DNA of 36,006 nt, taken from NCBI GenBank assembly GCA_025463055.1, contig JAOAPV010000089.1, forward strand, positions 1 to 36,006, in the 5' to 3' direction. Within the stretch, counting starts at the first letter, position 1; each line of letters starts with the position of its first letter. The notes beneath the pieces are model-generated. The model was not told where the DNA came from and did no database searches. It saw only the letters and a list, made by a program, of their open reading frames with translations. Positions 15,949-24,246 of the stretch are shown here, piece by piece. A program made the translations under genes and the position numbers. The stretch comes from Candidatus Acidiferrum typicum (GTDB lineage Bacteria > Acidobacteriota > Terriglobia > Acidiferrales > UBA7541).

Positions 15949-16890
15949 ATGCGGATTGTTTCGCTGCTGCCATCGGCTACGGAGATTCTGTTTGCGCTGG
16001 GCTTCGACCGCGAAGTGGTCGGAGTTAGCCACGAGTGTGATTTCCCGGAACAAGCTCGCAAGAAGCGCGTCGTCATTCAGTCGCGCATTCCGCACGATGC
16101 AGCGCCGGCGGAAATTGACCGCCTTGTTCGGGAATATGTCTCACGAGGCGAGAGCCTCTATGCCGTGGATGCGCAAGCACTGGAAGAACTCGCTCCCGAC
16201 CTGATCATCACGCAGGATCTGTGTCACGTGTGCGCCGCGTCGCCCGATGATTTGGGAGCGGCGTTGGCACGGTTTGCCGAGCCGCCTGAAGTGCTGTGCC
16301 TTAATCCGCAGGACCTCGGCGATGTATGGCGCGATATTCTTTGGGTTGGCGAACAGACGCGACGTGGCCGGGCGGCGGAGGCGCTGCTGGAAAGAATCGG
16401 GGAGCGATTGGGAGCGCTCGAGCGGATAGTCGCTGATACCGCTGAGCGACCGCGCGTTGCGTTTCTCGAATGGCTGCAGCCGTTTTATGTTGGCGGACAC
16501 TGGGTTCCGGAAATGATTGAGTTGGCTGGAGGGCGCGACGTTTTGGGGCGGGTACACACGCCTTCGTTTCGCGTGACGCTCGAGGACATTGTGGGTGCCG
16601 CGCCAGAGATCATTATCGTGTCGCCTTGCGGCTATAGTGCGGACCAGGCTCGGAACGAATATCTGACAATGGTGCACAGCCACGAATGGAACACGATCCC
16701 CGCGGTGCAGAGCGGGCGCGTGTTTGCGCTGGAAGCGAATAGCTATTTCTCGCGGCCTGGCCCGCGGCTGATCGCGGGTATCGAGGCGCTGGCGGGGCTG
16801 TTCCATCCCGGAGTCTCGGTCGGCGAAGAGGCGCGACGGGCGGCAACGCGCATTTCTGCGCGAGCGGGCGCTCATGCTGCCGCAGTTTGA
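15949..16890 (+). CDS. Cobalamin-binding-type substrate-binding protein (BtuF-like)
   Basis: A 313-residue member of the periplasmic-binding-protein family of B12/iron-siderophore receptors: MRIVSLLPSATEILFALGF, VVGVSHECDFPEQA, LIITQDLCHVCAAS, FLEWLQPFYVGGHWVPEMIE and a C-terminal NSYFSRPGPRLIAGIEALA. There is no signal peptide from ATG 15949, and the short extension from 15931 does not add one. Such leaderless forms are common and are usually labelled cobalamin-binding proteins, with unclear localisation. No ABC permease or ATPase gene is adjacent. It begins 100 bases after namZ on the same strand and could be read through from it. Confidence 0.82.
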   Translation: MRIVSLLPSATEILFALGFDREVVGVSHECDFPEQARKKRVVIQSRIPHDAAPAEIDRLVREYVSRGESLYAVDAQALEELAPDLIITQDLCHVCAASPDDLGAALARFAEPPEVLCLNPQDLGDVWRDILWVGEQTRRGRAAEALLERIGERLGALERIVADTAERPRVAFLEWLQPFYVGGHWVPEMIELAGGRDVLGRVHTPSFRVTLEDIVGAAPEIIIVSPCGYSADQARNEYLTMVHSHEWNTIPAVQSGRVFALEANSYFSRPGPRLIAGIEALAGLFHPGVSVGEEARRAATRISARAGAHAAAV

Positions 16891-16940
16891 GGCTTTCCGA
16901 AGTCGAGAAAACATCAGTCGGTGGCTACCCCCTCCCCGTT

Positions 16941-17131
16941 TTTGCATAAGTGTTCATTCTAAAGAGACTTAAAGTCCTTTGTTTTGATACACTTTTGCAA
17001 GTGTTCATTCCACAGGTACTTAGAGGAATCGTGATTCTTCACCCCCACACCCCAGTGATTTTCATAAAAGCGGATTCTAAAGGGGTTGCGAGCGCATTCG
17101 GCGTAAAAGCGGTAGATAAAGGACTTACGGG
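16941..17131. repeat. Degenerate tandem repeat of an intergenic family
   Basis: Four related units of about 34 bases start near 16941, 16994, 17059 and 17098. Units 1 and 2 share TTTGCA(T)AAGTGTTCATTC followed by an A-rich stretch and ACTTA. Units 3 and 4 share ATAAAAGCGG or GTAAAAGCGG followed by TAAAGG and TT(A/G)CG. I recall such TTCATTCTAAAGGACTTA blocks scattered between genes in Acidobacteriota genomes. An 84-codon open frame across it (16950-17204) has no protein character. With 17132-17411 this gap of about 520 bases holds no gene. Confidence 0.6.
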
Positions 17132-17259
17132 CGCGTTTTTCGTCTCCCTCATCCTAAGCTGGAACAAAAAAGAGGGGGCACGCACGGCGTATTTTAGAGG
17201 GTGAAGGGCGACGTTCACGGCTCATGATAGCAGCGGGGGTACGCGGGGACAACTGGTCG

Positions 17260-17337
17260 GAGGGACGGTTGCGGGACAGGTGATCGAGTTCCCAAACTAA
17301 TAGAAAACGTCCCGTCTGTCCCTCGACGCCGTCCCTC
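17260..17337. repeat. Nested inverted repeat (long hairpin)
   Basis: Outer arms GAGGGACGG (17260-17268) and CCGTCCCTC (17329-17337) are perfect complements. Inside them GGGACAG (17273-17279) pairs with CTGTCCC (17316-17322). The loop is 36 bases. This could be a structured RNA, a small non-autonomous element, or a terminator-like barrier after the Rhs-tip pair, whose last gene ends 75 bases away on the minus strand. Confidence 0.6.
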
Positions 17338-17343
17338 GACGCC
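17318..17343. repeat. Perfect 13-bp tandem duplication
   Basis: GTCCCTCGACGCC occurs twice back to back (17318-17330 and 17331-17343), overlapping the right arms of the nested inverted repeat. It looks like a recent slippage duplication within the element. Confidence 0.75.
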
Positions 17344-17411
17344 GGTGAAGCGAGATGCACAAACTTGAAAGACTGTCGTACATATACTCGTGTCTGTCGT
17401 AGCCGTATTCA

Positions 17412-17786
17412 TTACGTAGCAATGCTGAGATGGATCGTCAGTTCCGGAGGACCTTGCTTCCGAATGCGAACTCGAAGCTGGTACGGATTGATTCCAGGCG
17501 CTGACAGCCGGATGTAAAACAGCTTTCCAGCCGCAGGCTTCTCAAGCGAGAAATACCCGTGATCGTCGGTCTTTGCCGAAGCGATCACGGTTTGCCAGTC
17601 CGGACTACAGAGTTCAACCGTCACTCCTTTGGCCGGTTCATGGGCCGTGCCGACGTTCACATGGCCTGCGAGTGCTTGGCTGACAGACACCTTCTCTTGC
17701 ACGATAAGGGTCGCTTGTGCGTGCCCATAACCTGCAAAAAGTAGGCAGAAAACACCGAGGACGAGAAACAACCGTAACGATTTCAT
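17412..17786 (-). CDS. Exported small beta-sandwich protein coupled to the Rhs tip
   Basis: A 124-residue protein with a clear signal peptide (MKSLRLFLVLGVFCLLFAGY then GHAQA). The mature 100 residues look like a carboxypeptidase-regulatory/CnaB-type domain: GHVNVGTAHEPAKGVTVELC, a DDHGYFSLEKPAAGKLFYIR turn and a final beta strand LTIHLSIAT. Its ATG shares four bases (ATGA) with the Rhs-tip stop codon, so translation is probably coupled. That position is where immunity genes of Rhs toxins normally sit; an exported inhibitor is possible, but the fold is also common in unrelated secreted acidobacterial proteins. Function unknown. Confidence 0.75.
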   Translation of the reverse strand: MKSLRLFLVLGVFCLLFAGYGHAQATLIVQEKVSVSQALAGHVNVGTAHEPAKGVTVELCSPDWQTVIASAKTDDHGYFSLEKPAAGKLFYIRLSAPGINPYQLRVRIRKQGPPELTIHLSIAT

Positions 17787-19033
17787 TTCTTTATGATGAT
17801 CTTTCCCTGGGGATTTGGAGAGTTCGCTGGTCCTCCAGCACCGGTGTTGTATTCCTTGAGGTAGGGACGCTGATCTCTCAACCGCATTTCTCGTTGCAGG
17901 GCCGCATTGTGACCCCCTGCGTAGCTCCCGCCGTTTCCACCGTCAATCTTCTCGTAAGCCTCAGCAAGCTCGTGAAAAGCAACTGTCCATTCTGGAGATA
18001 CTTTCAGATTAGTGTTCGATCCTCGCGTCACGTTCGGATTGTTGAAATAGAGACCGACGATGTCACTGACGCCAGCCGGAGGATTGCCCCCTTTGGGTTG
18101 GTCGCCAAATGTCGGTAGGTTCGCAATGATGTAATCGATTTTGACGAGTCCCTTATCCGTCATAACCGTGGGCCCGACACTAAAGTCGTAGGTATTCTTG
18201 CTACCGACGGCATCCATAGAGAGTCGATTTGCAGCGTCTCCAGCGATTTGCTGCAAGTCTGCAAAACATTGCTTTTGTGAATCGCGATCGCCTGCGGATT
18301 GCAAGATTTCGCCTGTTGGATCGATATAACGCAACGGATTATTCGCGACATAAGCGTAAAGATTGAGCTGCTGGGGGTTTTGCAAGCGTTCTGTTGTGAT
18401 TACGACGGGGTCGGGCGACATGAACCGCCCCATTGAACTTCCGAAGTAGCGAGCGCCGAAGTAATCATTGCCTGATTCTGTGTCCCTTTCTTTGCCGGTG
18501 AATTTGAAATGAGAGGTTTCGTCGGACTGTATGACTCTCTCGCCGCCGAAGGGGTAGTAGTCGGAACGATTCCAGCCGCCGTCGCCGTCCCACTGCCAGT
18601 AGAAGCGCGTGCTTCCGAGGGGGTCGGTGAAGTACCAGGCGACTTCGCATGCGGCATTGAGATTGTTGTAGTTGCCCACGCGTTTGCCATTGAAGAAGAA
18701 GTAGAAAAACTGTTCGTAGCCATTGCTCAGGGCGCTTTCCATAAGAACGTCGCCGCTGGGGAGATACGAGTAAATAGTGCCGTTGGATTTCGTAACGCGG
18801 CGGCCGTCGCCGTCGTAGGTATAGGTCACTCCGCCAGTGGAGACGAGGTGGTTCTCCGCATCGTAGGTGTATGTGGTACCAGTGGGAGGGGCGGCGATGA
18901 GGTTGCCGGCAGCGTCGTAGGCGTAGCCGGATGCGGCGATCTGGTTCTTGGTGTTGACGGAGCCGGTGAAATTGAAGCCGCTTTCTTGCAAGCACCCAGT
19001 GTAGTTCGATGAGGAACCACGGGCTGAGGGCAT
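17783..19033 (-). CDS. Orphan Rhs tip with unfamiliar C-terminal domain
   Basis: A 416-residue C-terminal piece of an Rhs/YD-repeat protein. YD repeats appear at 38-110 (YAYDAAGNLIA, YTYDAENHLVS, YTYDGDGRRV). The Rhs core end covers 137-241: DPLGSTRFYW, YYPFGGERV, FTGKERDTESGNDYFGARYF, GRFMSPDP, NLYAYVANNPLRYIDPTGE. Residues 242-416 replace the usual variable toxin. They contain FHELAEAYEKIDGG (His354, Glu355, Glu358) and GGHNAALQRE (His375, Glu382), which resembles a metal site but is not a standard HExxH. The frame stays open only to a stop at 19094-19096 and lacks the large N-terminal shell and any signal, so this is a displaced or truncated tip. Start ATG 19033 is uncertain. Confidence 0.85.
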   Translation of the reverse strand: MPSARGSSSNYTGCLQESGFNFTGSVNTKNQIAASGYAYDAAGNLIAAPPTGTTYTYDAENHLVSTGGVTYTYDGDGRRVTKSNGTIYSYLPSGDVLMESALSNGYEQFFYFFFNGKRVGNYNNLNAACEVAWYFTDPLGSTRFYWQWDGDGGWNRSDYYPFGGERVIQSDETSHFKFTGKERDTESGNDYFGARYFGSSMGRFMSPDPVVITTERLQNPQQLNLYAYVANNPLRYIDPTGEILQSAGDRDSQKQCFADLQQIAGDAANRLSMDAVGSKNTYDFSVGPTVMTDKGLVKIDYIIANLPTFGDQPKGGNPPAGVSDIVGLYFNNPNVTRGSNTNLKVSPEWTVAFHELAEAYEKIDGGNGGSYAGGHNAALQREMRLRDQRPYLKEYNTGAGGPANSPNPQGKIIIKK

Positions 19034-19211
19034 GAAGACTCCACGGCTGTGAGTCCACGAACCGTTGGGGGGAGAACGGCGAGTGGCTCGGATTTAATGC
19101 GACGCGGGCCGATCCGCCGACTCAAAACTGGCAGGATGGTAGGGGTTAATAGGGTAAGGTACGTACCCAGGTCAATACAGTGATTATGGTATAGATGTAC
19201 CTGGCTTGTTA

Positions 19212-20672
19212 TCACAAGGAAGAGTCTTGCGGCGTTGCGGTGCGGGAGTGCCAGTGGCGGTAGAAGGGGAGGCCGGCGAGGATCAGGAGGAGGCCGATGG
19301 AGCAGCGGACTGGGCTGTTGATCCAGATGTTTACGGTGAGGGCGAGCGCGCCTGTTACGAAGATGCCGGGGACCCAGGGGTAGCCCCAGCAGCGATAGGG
19401 GCGCGGGAGGTTAGGCTCGGTGCGGCGCATGCGGAAGAGCGCGACTACCGCTAGGCCGTAGAAAATCCAGCCGGCGAAGATGAAGAGATTGGTTAGCTCC
19501 TCGAAGGTGCCGGTGAGGGCCATTAGGCTGGCGAGGACACCTTGAAAGATTAGTGCGCGGGCGGGCGTGCGATATTTCGGGTGGATGCCGTCGGCAATCT
19601 TGAAAAAGATGCCGTCGCGGGCCATGGCGTAGGGGACGCGCGCGCCGCTTAGGATAGAGGAGTTCATGGAGCCGATTGCAGAGATGACCATGGCCAGAGT
19701 GATCCATGTTGCCGCGCCACGGCCAGCGACGTGCGCGACTACATCGGATGCGATGTGCTGCGATGACGCTACGGCGTTAAAGGGCAGCACCTTCAGGCAG
19801 GCGGCGCCGAACAGCAGATAGATGATCGCTACGAGTGAAACGCCGCCGACTAGCGCGCGGGGGAAATTGCGTTGCGGGTCCTTAACTTCCGAGCCGACGA
19901 GATTTAGGTCTTCCCAGCCGTCGTAGGCCCACAATGCGGCCGCCAGAGCGGCGAGAAACGCACTAAACACACCGGCATTGAGCGAGGCTGGCCAGATTGG
20001 ATCGGGCGCGTTCGAGGACACTGGCGCAAAAAGCGCGACGCCGATCACAATCACCACGGAAATGATTTTGATGGCGGTAAGAAATACCTGGACTGCGCCG
20101 CCGAGGCGCACGCCGAGATAATTCACGCCAGTCATGATGGCAAGCCAGAGCACGGCCACGGGCTGGCCCCAGGTGAAAACGAAATCGTATGGCTTCACCC
20201 AACTTGTAAGCCCGGGGAGCGCGATATGGAGCGTGAAAATCGGCGTGGTTACGACCGGCACAAGGAATCCGAGAAAGCGCACGAGTCCTGCAGCGATGGA
20301 AGAGGCGGATGAAGGGCGCCCGACGATAGAGTGCATCCAGCCGAAGAGAAATCCCCACACGGGGCCGAAGCCGCGGCGCAGGTAGGCGTATTCTCCGCCG
20401 GCCTCTGGAATCATCGCGCCCAATTCCGCATAGGAGAGCGCGCCGAAGAGGGAAAGAATTGCGCCTACGATCCAGGCCGCAAACACCACGGAAACGAAGC
20501 GGCCCTCGCGAGCCATTTCGGAGGGCTTGAGAAAGATTCCGGTGCCGATCATCGTGCCTACGACGATTGCGCCGGAGGCCCATGCGCCGAGGCCTCGAAC
20601 GAGATCGATTCTCTTCTCTGCCGGTGTTTCCGCTAGCGCTTCTCTGGTTGCCACAATTCCCTTCTGTCGCAA
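19212..20672 (-). CDS. APC-family amino acid permease
   Basis: A 486-residue integral membrane transporter with about twelve hydrophobic segments. The APC signature is at the first helix, GAIVVGTMIGTGIFLKPSEM, followed by SYAELGAMIPEAGGEYAYLR, PIWPASLNAGVFSAFLAAL with the helix-6 WAYDGWEDLN, and SGARVPYAMARDGIFF. It resembles LAT/SteT-type exchangers or permeases; the substrate cannot be predicted. The start is a TTG at 20672 with GGAG twelve bases away; GTG 20654 with AAGGGA close by is an alternative. It lies 15 bases downstream of the symporter gene on the same strand, so the two form an operon. Confidence 0.92.
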   Translation of the reverse strand: MRQKGIVATREALAETPAEKRIDLVRGLGAWASGAIVVGTMIGTGIFLKPSEMAREGRFVSVVFAAWIVGAILSLFGALSYAELGAMIPEAGGEYAYLRRGFGPVWGFLFGWMHSIVGRPSSASSIAAGLVRFLGFLVPVVTTPIFTLHIALPGLTSWVKPYDFVFTWGQPVAVLWLAIMTGVNYLGVRLGGAVQVFLTAIKIISVVIVIGVALFAPVSSNAPDPIWPASLNAGVFSAFLAALAAALWAYDGWEDLNLVGSEVKDPQRNFPRALVGGVSLVAIIYLLFGAACLKVLPFNAVASSQHIASDVVAHVAGRGAATWITLAMVISAIGSMNSSILSGARVPYAMARDGIFFKIADGIHPKYRTPARALIFQGVLASLMALTGTFEELTNLFIFAGWIFYGLAVVALFRMRRTEPNLPRPYRCWGYPWVPGIFVTGALALTVNIWINSPVRCSIGLLLILAGLPFYRHWHSRTATPQDSSL

Positions 20673-20687
20673 AATAATTCTGAACTC

Positions 20688-22127
20688 CTAATGCGCAGCC
20701 TCGGCCTGAGCCGTAATCCGGCTAATGATAGACCCAACGGCGAACGTCACGCTTGCTCCGATCATGACGTACCACGTAAACGCAACGGTGGTAAATCGGA
20801 ACACGCAGAGAATCGTTGCTAGTCCAGCGAACATGCCGATGAGCGCGCCACGTGCGTTTGCGCCACGATCAAGCGTGCCGAGGAGAAAGAGCCCGAGCAA
20901 ACTGCCGAACGGGAGCGAGGCTATCGTCAATCCCGCTTCGAGCAGCGGTCCCCATTTCATGAGGCCGAAAGCCATTAGCACGATTCCCCAAGCGAGGGTC
21001 AGGCGTCGCGAAAGTTTCAGGAAACTTACGGAATCGGCCGATTTCCCACGCAGGCGGGAAAAATCGAGGACGCTGGAAGCGGCGAGAGAATTCAGCGAGC
21101 CGCTGGCGTTGGACATAGCCACGGCGATGATGGAGGCGAGCAGCAGTCCCGCGAGTCCCGGCGGCATCTCGCGCACGAGAAAAAGCGGAAGAATGCGATC
21201 GGTGCGTTCGCCGGGCGCGAGCAGGGGCGTGTGTTGGGCAAACACGAAGAGCAGGACGCCGATTAACAAGAAGACGGTGAACTGCACTAGGACGATGACG
21301 CCACTGGTCAGGAGGGCGCGGCGGCTATCGCGTTCGCTGCGCGCGGCGAGCAGGCGTTGCACGATGGTCTGGTCGGTGCCATGACTTGCCATGGTAAGGA
21401 ACGCGCCGCCGATTAGGCCGGACCAAAATGTGTACTTCGTCGACCAATGAAATGAAAAGTCCAAGACTTGCAGTTTGTGACCGGCGGCGGCTGCTACTTG
21501 CGTGACTTCGCTCCATCCGCCCGGAATGCGATGGAGGAGGACGAGCAGGGTGACAGCGCTGCCGGTTAGATACAGCAGGAGTTGCGCGACGTCGGTCCAG
21601 ATCACCGCTTTCATTCCGCCTTCGAGGGTATAGAGGATAGTCAACGCGATGACCACTACTACCGCAAATTTCTCCGATGTCCCCAGGACGACGCTGATTA
21701 CCAGGGCGATTGCTGAAACGCGAACGCCCTCGGCCAGAGCGCGAGTAATCAAAAACGTGCTCGCTGCCACGGCGCGCATTTTCTGGCCGAAGCGCTTTTC
21801 GATCAGCGCGTAGGCGGTGAAGAATTCTCCACGAAAATATCCGGGCAGCAGAAGGAGCACGATCAGCACGCGTCCTACCAAATACCCGAACACCAACTGA
21901 AGAAACGTGAGATTGCCAGCGTAGGAAATGGCCGGGGTTCCGATGATGGTGAGCGTGGAGGTTTCCGTGGCAACAATCGAAAAAGCCAGCGCCCACCAGG
22001 GTGCCGTGCGTCCGCCAAGAAAATAGTCGCGCGCGCTTTGCTGCTTGCGGCGGAAGCGCATGCCGAGGGCCGTGACGGCGAGCAAGTAAGCGATGACGAT
22101 TACTAAATCGACCGGATGGATGCGCAT
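20688..22127 (-). CDS. Sodium:solute symporter (SSS family)
   Basis: A 479-residue membrane protein from ATG 22127 with about thirteen predicted helices. Typical SSS features are an early DLVIVIAYLLAVTALGMRF helix, SARDYFLGGRTAPWWALAFS, IVATETSTLTIIGTPA, YTLEGGMKAVIWTDVAQ, GTDQTIVQRLLAARS and AVAMSNASGSLNSLAASSVL. The open frame continues to 22196 but the added residues are unlike the family. Members carry sugars, sialic acid, amino acids or acetate. Here it is divergent from a BadF-type amino-sugar kinase gene 170 bases away, which makes an amino sugar a reasonable guess. It probably heads an operon with the APC permease. Confidence 0.92.
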   Translation of the reverse strand: MRIHPVDLVIVIAYLLAVTALGMRFRRKQQSARDYFLGGRTAPWWALAFSIVATETSTLTIIGTPAISYAGNLTFLQLVFGYLVGRVLIVLLLLPGYFRGEFFTAYALIEKRFGQKMRAVAASTFLITRALAEGVRVSAIALVISVVLGTSEKFAVVVVIALTILYTLEGGMKAVIWTDVAQLLLYLTGSAVTLLVLLHRIPGGWSEVTQVAAAAGHKLQVLDFSFHWSTKYTFWSGLIGGAFLTMASHGTDQTIVQRLLAARSERDSRRALLTSGVIVLVQFTVFLLIGVLLFVFAQHTPLLAPGERTDRILPLFLVREMPPGLAGLLLASIIAVAMSNASGSLNSLAASSVLDFSRLRGKSADSVSFLKLSRRLTLAWGIVLMAFGLMKWGPLLEAGLTIASLPFGSLLGLFLLGTLDRGANARGALIGMFAGLATILCVFRFTTVAFTWYVMIGASVTFAVGSIISRITAQAEAAH

Positions 22128-22298
22128 TCTTTTGGGATGCCACGCAAAAAAGCGCCCTGACAGTAGCACAGGCACTTCAAGCGCGCAGTAGCGCACGCTC
22201 TGCCTTACGTGCTTCCTCGAAGGGGCAGGTTTAGTTTTCGCTGCATGGGGCTAAATTGCGGGGGGAATTTGAATCCGCAAATCGCTTATCCTTTTTAC

Positions 22299-23210
22299 AT
22301 GCGCTACATCCTGGGCTTCGACGGGGGTGGGACGAAGACGGAGTGCGTGTTGATGAACTCCGCCGATCAGGCTTTGGCGCGGACGTTTGCTGGGCCGTCG
22401 AACCCCTCGCGAATTGGAGTGGAGCTGGCTGTGCGTGCTATCGAGGAGAGCGCAGATTTGGCGCTGCGAGACGCGGGACTGGAGCGAAGCGTGATTTCGG
22501 CGGTTGGCGCGGGCCTGGCGGGTACGGCTAAAGCTGATATGAAGGAGAGGATGGGCTGCGCGCTGCAGGAATGTTTCCCTGGAGCCGCGATAACGGTGCT
22601 GACCGATCTTGATGCGGCGCTGGCGGCTGCGGGTGAAGGGCCTGCGATTATTCTCGTGGCGGGAACGGGTTCGGCGGCGTTCGGACGAAATGCCGAGGGT
22701 GAAATTGCACGCTCCGGTGGATACGGCCCGTCGTCGAGCGATCAAGGCAGCGCGTACGACATAGGCCGGCGTGCTATTGCCACTGCTATGCAGGCGCGTG
22801 CTGGCGGAGCGGACTCCGTGCTAGGTAAGGAGATTTTGGCGCAGCTTGACTGTACGGACTGGGATGTAGTGCAGCATCGCGCGCAGACGATGCCGGATGA
22901 GATTTTCCCGCCTGTTTTCCCCGTGGTTGCCGCTGCGGCTGATGCCGGTGACGCTGCCGCGCAAGAAATTCTGCTGAGTGCCACGCAAGACCTGGTTGCT
23001 TTGGTCGCCGACGTTGCTGGTCGGCTACATCTAAATAATAAGGAGTTCTTGTTGGTGCGGATGGGAGGCACGATGGGGCGCTCGCGCTTTTTTGATGCGA
23101 ACATCGATGCCGCGTGGAAGACAGTGGTTCCCAATGCGCAAATCGGCAAATTGCGCGTTTCTCCGGCCGAGGCCGCGGCTTTGGTCGCGAAGGAATCAGA
23201 TGCCGGATAA
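22299..23210 (+). CDS. BadF/BadG/BcrA/BcrD-type kinase, probable N-acetylglucosamine/MurNAc kinase
   Basis: A 303-residue ASKHA-fold kinase. The phosphate-1 loop is YILGFDGGGTKTECVLMN at the N-terminus, followed by SNPSRIGVE, GAGLAGTAKADM, the LTDLDAALAAA strand with the catalytic Asp, the phosphate-2 loop IILVAGTGSAAFGRN and GGYGPSSSDQGSAYDIGRRA. This is the pattern of eukaryote-type GlcNAc kinase and of MurK from Clostridium acetobutylicum, which phosphorylates MurNAc and GlcNAc at C6. ATG 22299 is chosen because the kinase fold starts there; the frame extends upstream without homology. The C-terminus is a little short and lacks a long final helix. Product GlcNAc-6-P or MurNAc-6-P would feed MurQ. 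Its end overlaps the next gene by 11 bases. Confidence 0.87.
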   Translation: MRYILGFDGGGTKTECVLMNSADQALARTFAGPSNPSRIGVELAVRAIEESADLALRDAGLERSVISAVGAGLAGTAKADMKERMGCALQECFPGAAITVLTDLDAALAAAGEGPAIILVAGTGSAAFGRNAEGEIARSGGYGPSSSDQGSAYDIGRRAIATAMQARAGGADSVLGKEILAQLDCTDWDVVQHRAQTMPDEIFPPVFPVVAAAADAGDAAAQEILLSATQDLVALVADVAGRLHLNNKEFLLVRMGGTMGRSRFFDANIDAAWKTVVPNAQIGKLRVSPAEAAALVAKESDAG

Positions 23211-24027
23211 CGTACTAAATTGCGACCGGGCGCGCACCGCTACAGGCGAAGAGCTGGCATCGCTGCTGCACCATCATTCGCCAGATGTACTTTTTGCGCT
23301 GCTCGATAATCCCGCGCTCGACGAGACGCAGCTCTGCTTGCTGCTGGACCGCAAGGATCTGCCCGCCGAGCTTCTGGAGGAAGTGGCTCGTCGTAAGCCC
23401 TTGATGAAGAATTATCGTGTGAAGCGCGCGCTGGCTTTTCATCCGCGCACGCCAAGACTCGCGAACCTGCGGCTGATGCGGGAGCTGTACCTGATGGATT
23501 TGGTGCAGCTCACGCTCCTGCCCGGCACTTCTGGGGAGCTAAAGCGCATTGCGGAGGAGCAGCTCGTCGCACGGCTGCCACAATTGCCGCTTGGGCAAAA
23601 AATCACATTGGCGCGCAGGGGCACGGCGCGCGTTGCTGGCGCGCTCCTTGCCGAGGGTCATGCTCAGGTGTTGTCAATTGCTCTGGATAATCCGGGTCTT
23701 ACGGAAGCGCAGGTTTTGAAGGCGCTTTCGCGGGAGCGCCTTCCCGTCGGAGTGGTGAAAGCTATAGCGCAGCATCGCAAGTGGTCACACACGTACAACG
23801 TGCGGTTGGCGCTCGTGCGGCATCCTGGCGCAACGCTCTCAACGATTCTCGCGTATCTGCCGGAGCTGACGGTTTCGGATCTGCGGGAGTTGGCGGCTCC
23901 GGGGATCGTCTCCGAAAGTCTTCGCAAGTATCTGCTGGCCGAGATTCAACAAAGAATGCGCAAGAGTGAAAAATCTGCGCAGATCGTCGACACCACGGGC
24001 GAGCCGGGCGCGTCTAAGTCGGATTGA
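23200..24027 (+). CDS. Helical-repeat protein with internal duplication
   Basis: A 275-residue cytosolic protein made of two related halves, about 30-128 and 157-253. Each half has a VL(F/S)xxLDNPxL(D/T)E(T/A)Q start, a R(K/E)xLPxxxxxxxA segment, a NYRVKRALAFHPRTP-like or YNVRLALVRHPGATL-like turn and a final L..DL..L helix pair. This is a HEAT-like alpha-alpha repeat of a type seen in Acidobacteriota and Deltaproteobacteria with no set function. ATG 23200 is preceded by AAGG and lies inside the kinase gene, overlapping it by 11 bases, so translation is coupled. A longer in-frame start at 23092 would only copy kinase DNA. A role as a scaffold is a guess. Confidence 0.78.
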   Translation: MPDNVLNCDRARTATGEELASLLHHHSPDVLFALLDNPALDETQLCLLLDRKDLPAELLEEVARRKPLMKNYRVKRALAFHPRTPRLANLRLMRELYLMDLVQLTLLPGTSGELKRIAEEQLVARLPQLPLGQKITLARRGTARVAGALLAEGHAQVLSIALDNPGLTEAQVLKALSRERLPVGVVKAIAQHRKWSHTYNVRLALVRHPGATLSTILAYLPELTVSDLRELAAPGIVSESLRKYLLAEIQQRMRKSEKSAQIVDTTGEPGASKSD

Positions 24028-24246
24028 GTCCGAATTGTTTCAAGTTTTCTGCAGTCGCGCAGTGGATTAATACGAGCGTCACAGAAGTAATGCTAGGGTT
24101 GCGAGACAACAGTTTACGAAACAACTACAGCTTGCTCCGGGATGAGTGTGCGCAAAAGCGGAGCGGCGATATTCTTGGCTCAGGCAAGCGGCGAGCATAT
24201 CCGGCACGGCAGCTTGGGATCTCTGGCGGGGGGTTCGTTCAGGTCG

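Noticed and set aside
16941-17131. CRISPR-like or iteron array
   Set aside because: Units are too degenerate, spacing is irregular, and there are no cas or replication genes nearby.
16950-17204. 84-codon plus-strand frame
   Set aside because: It is a translation of the degenerate intergenic repeat, with no ribosome binding site and no protein pattern.
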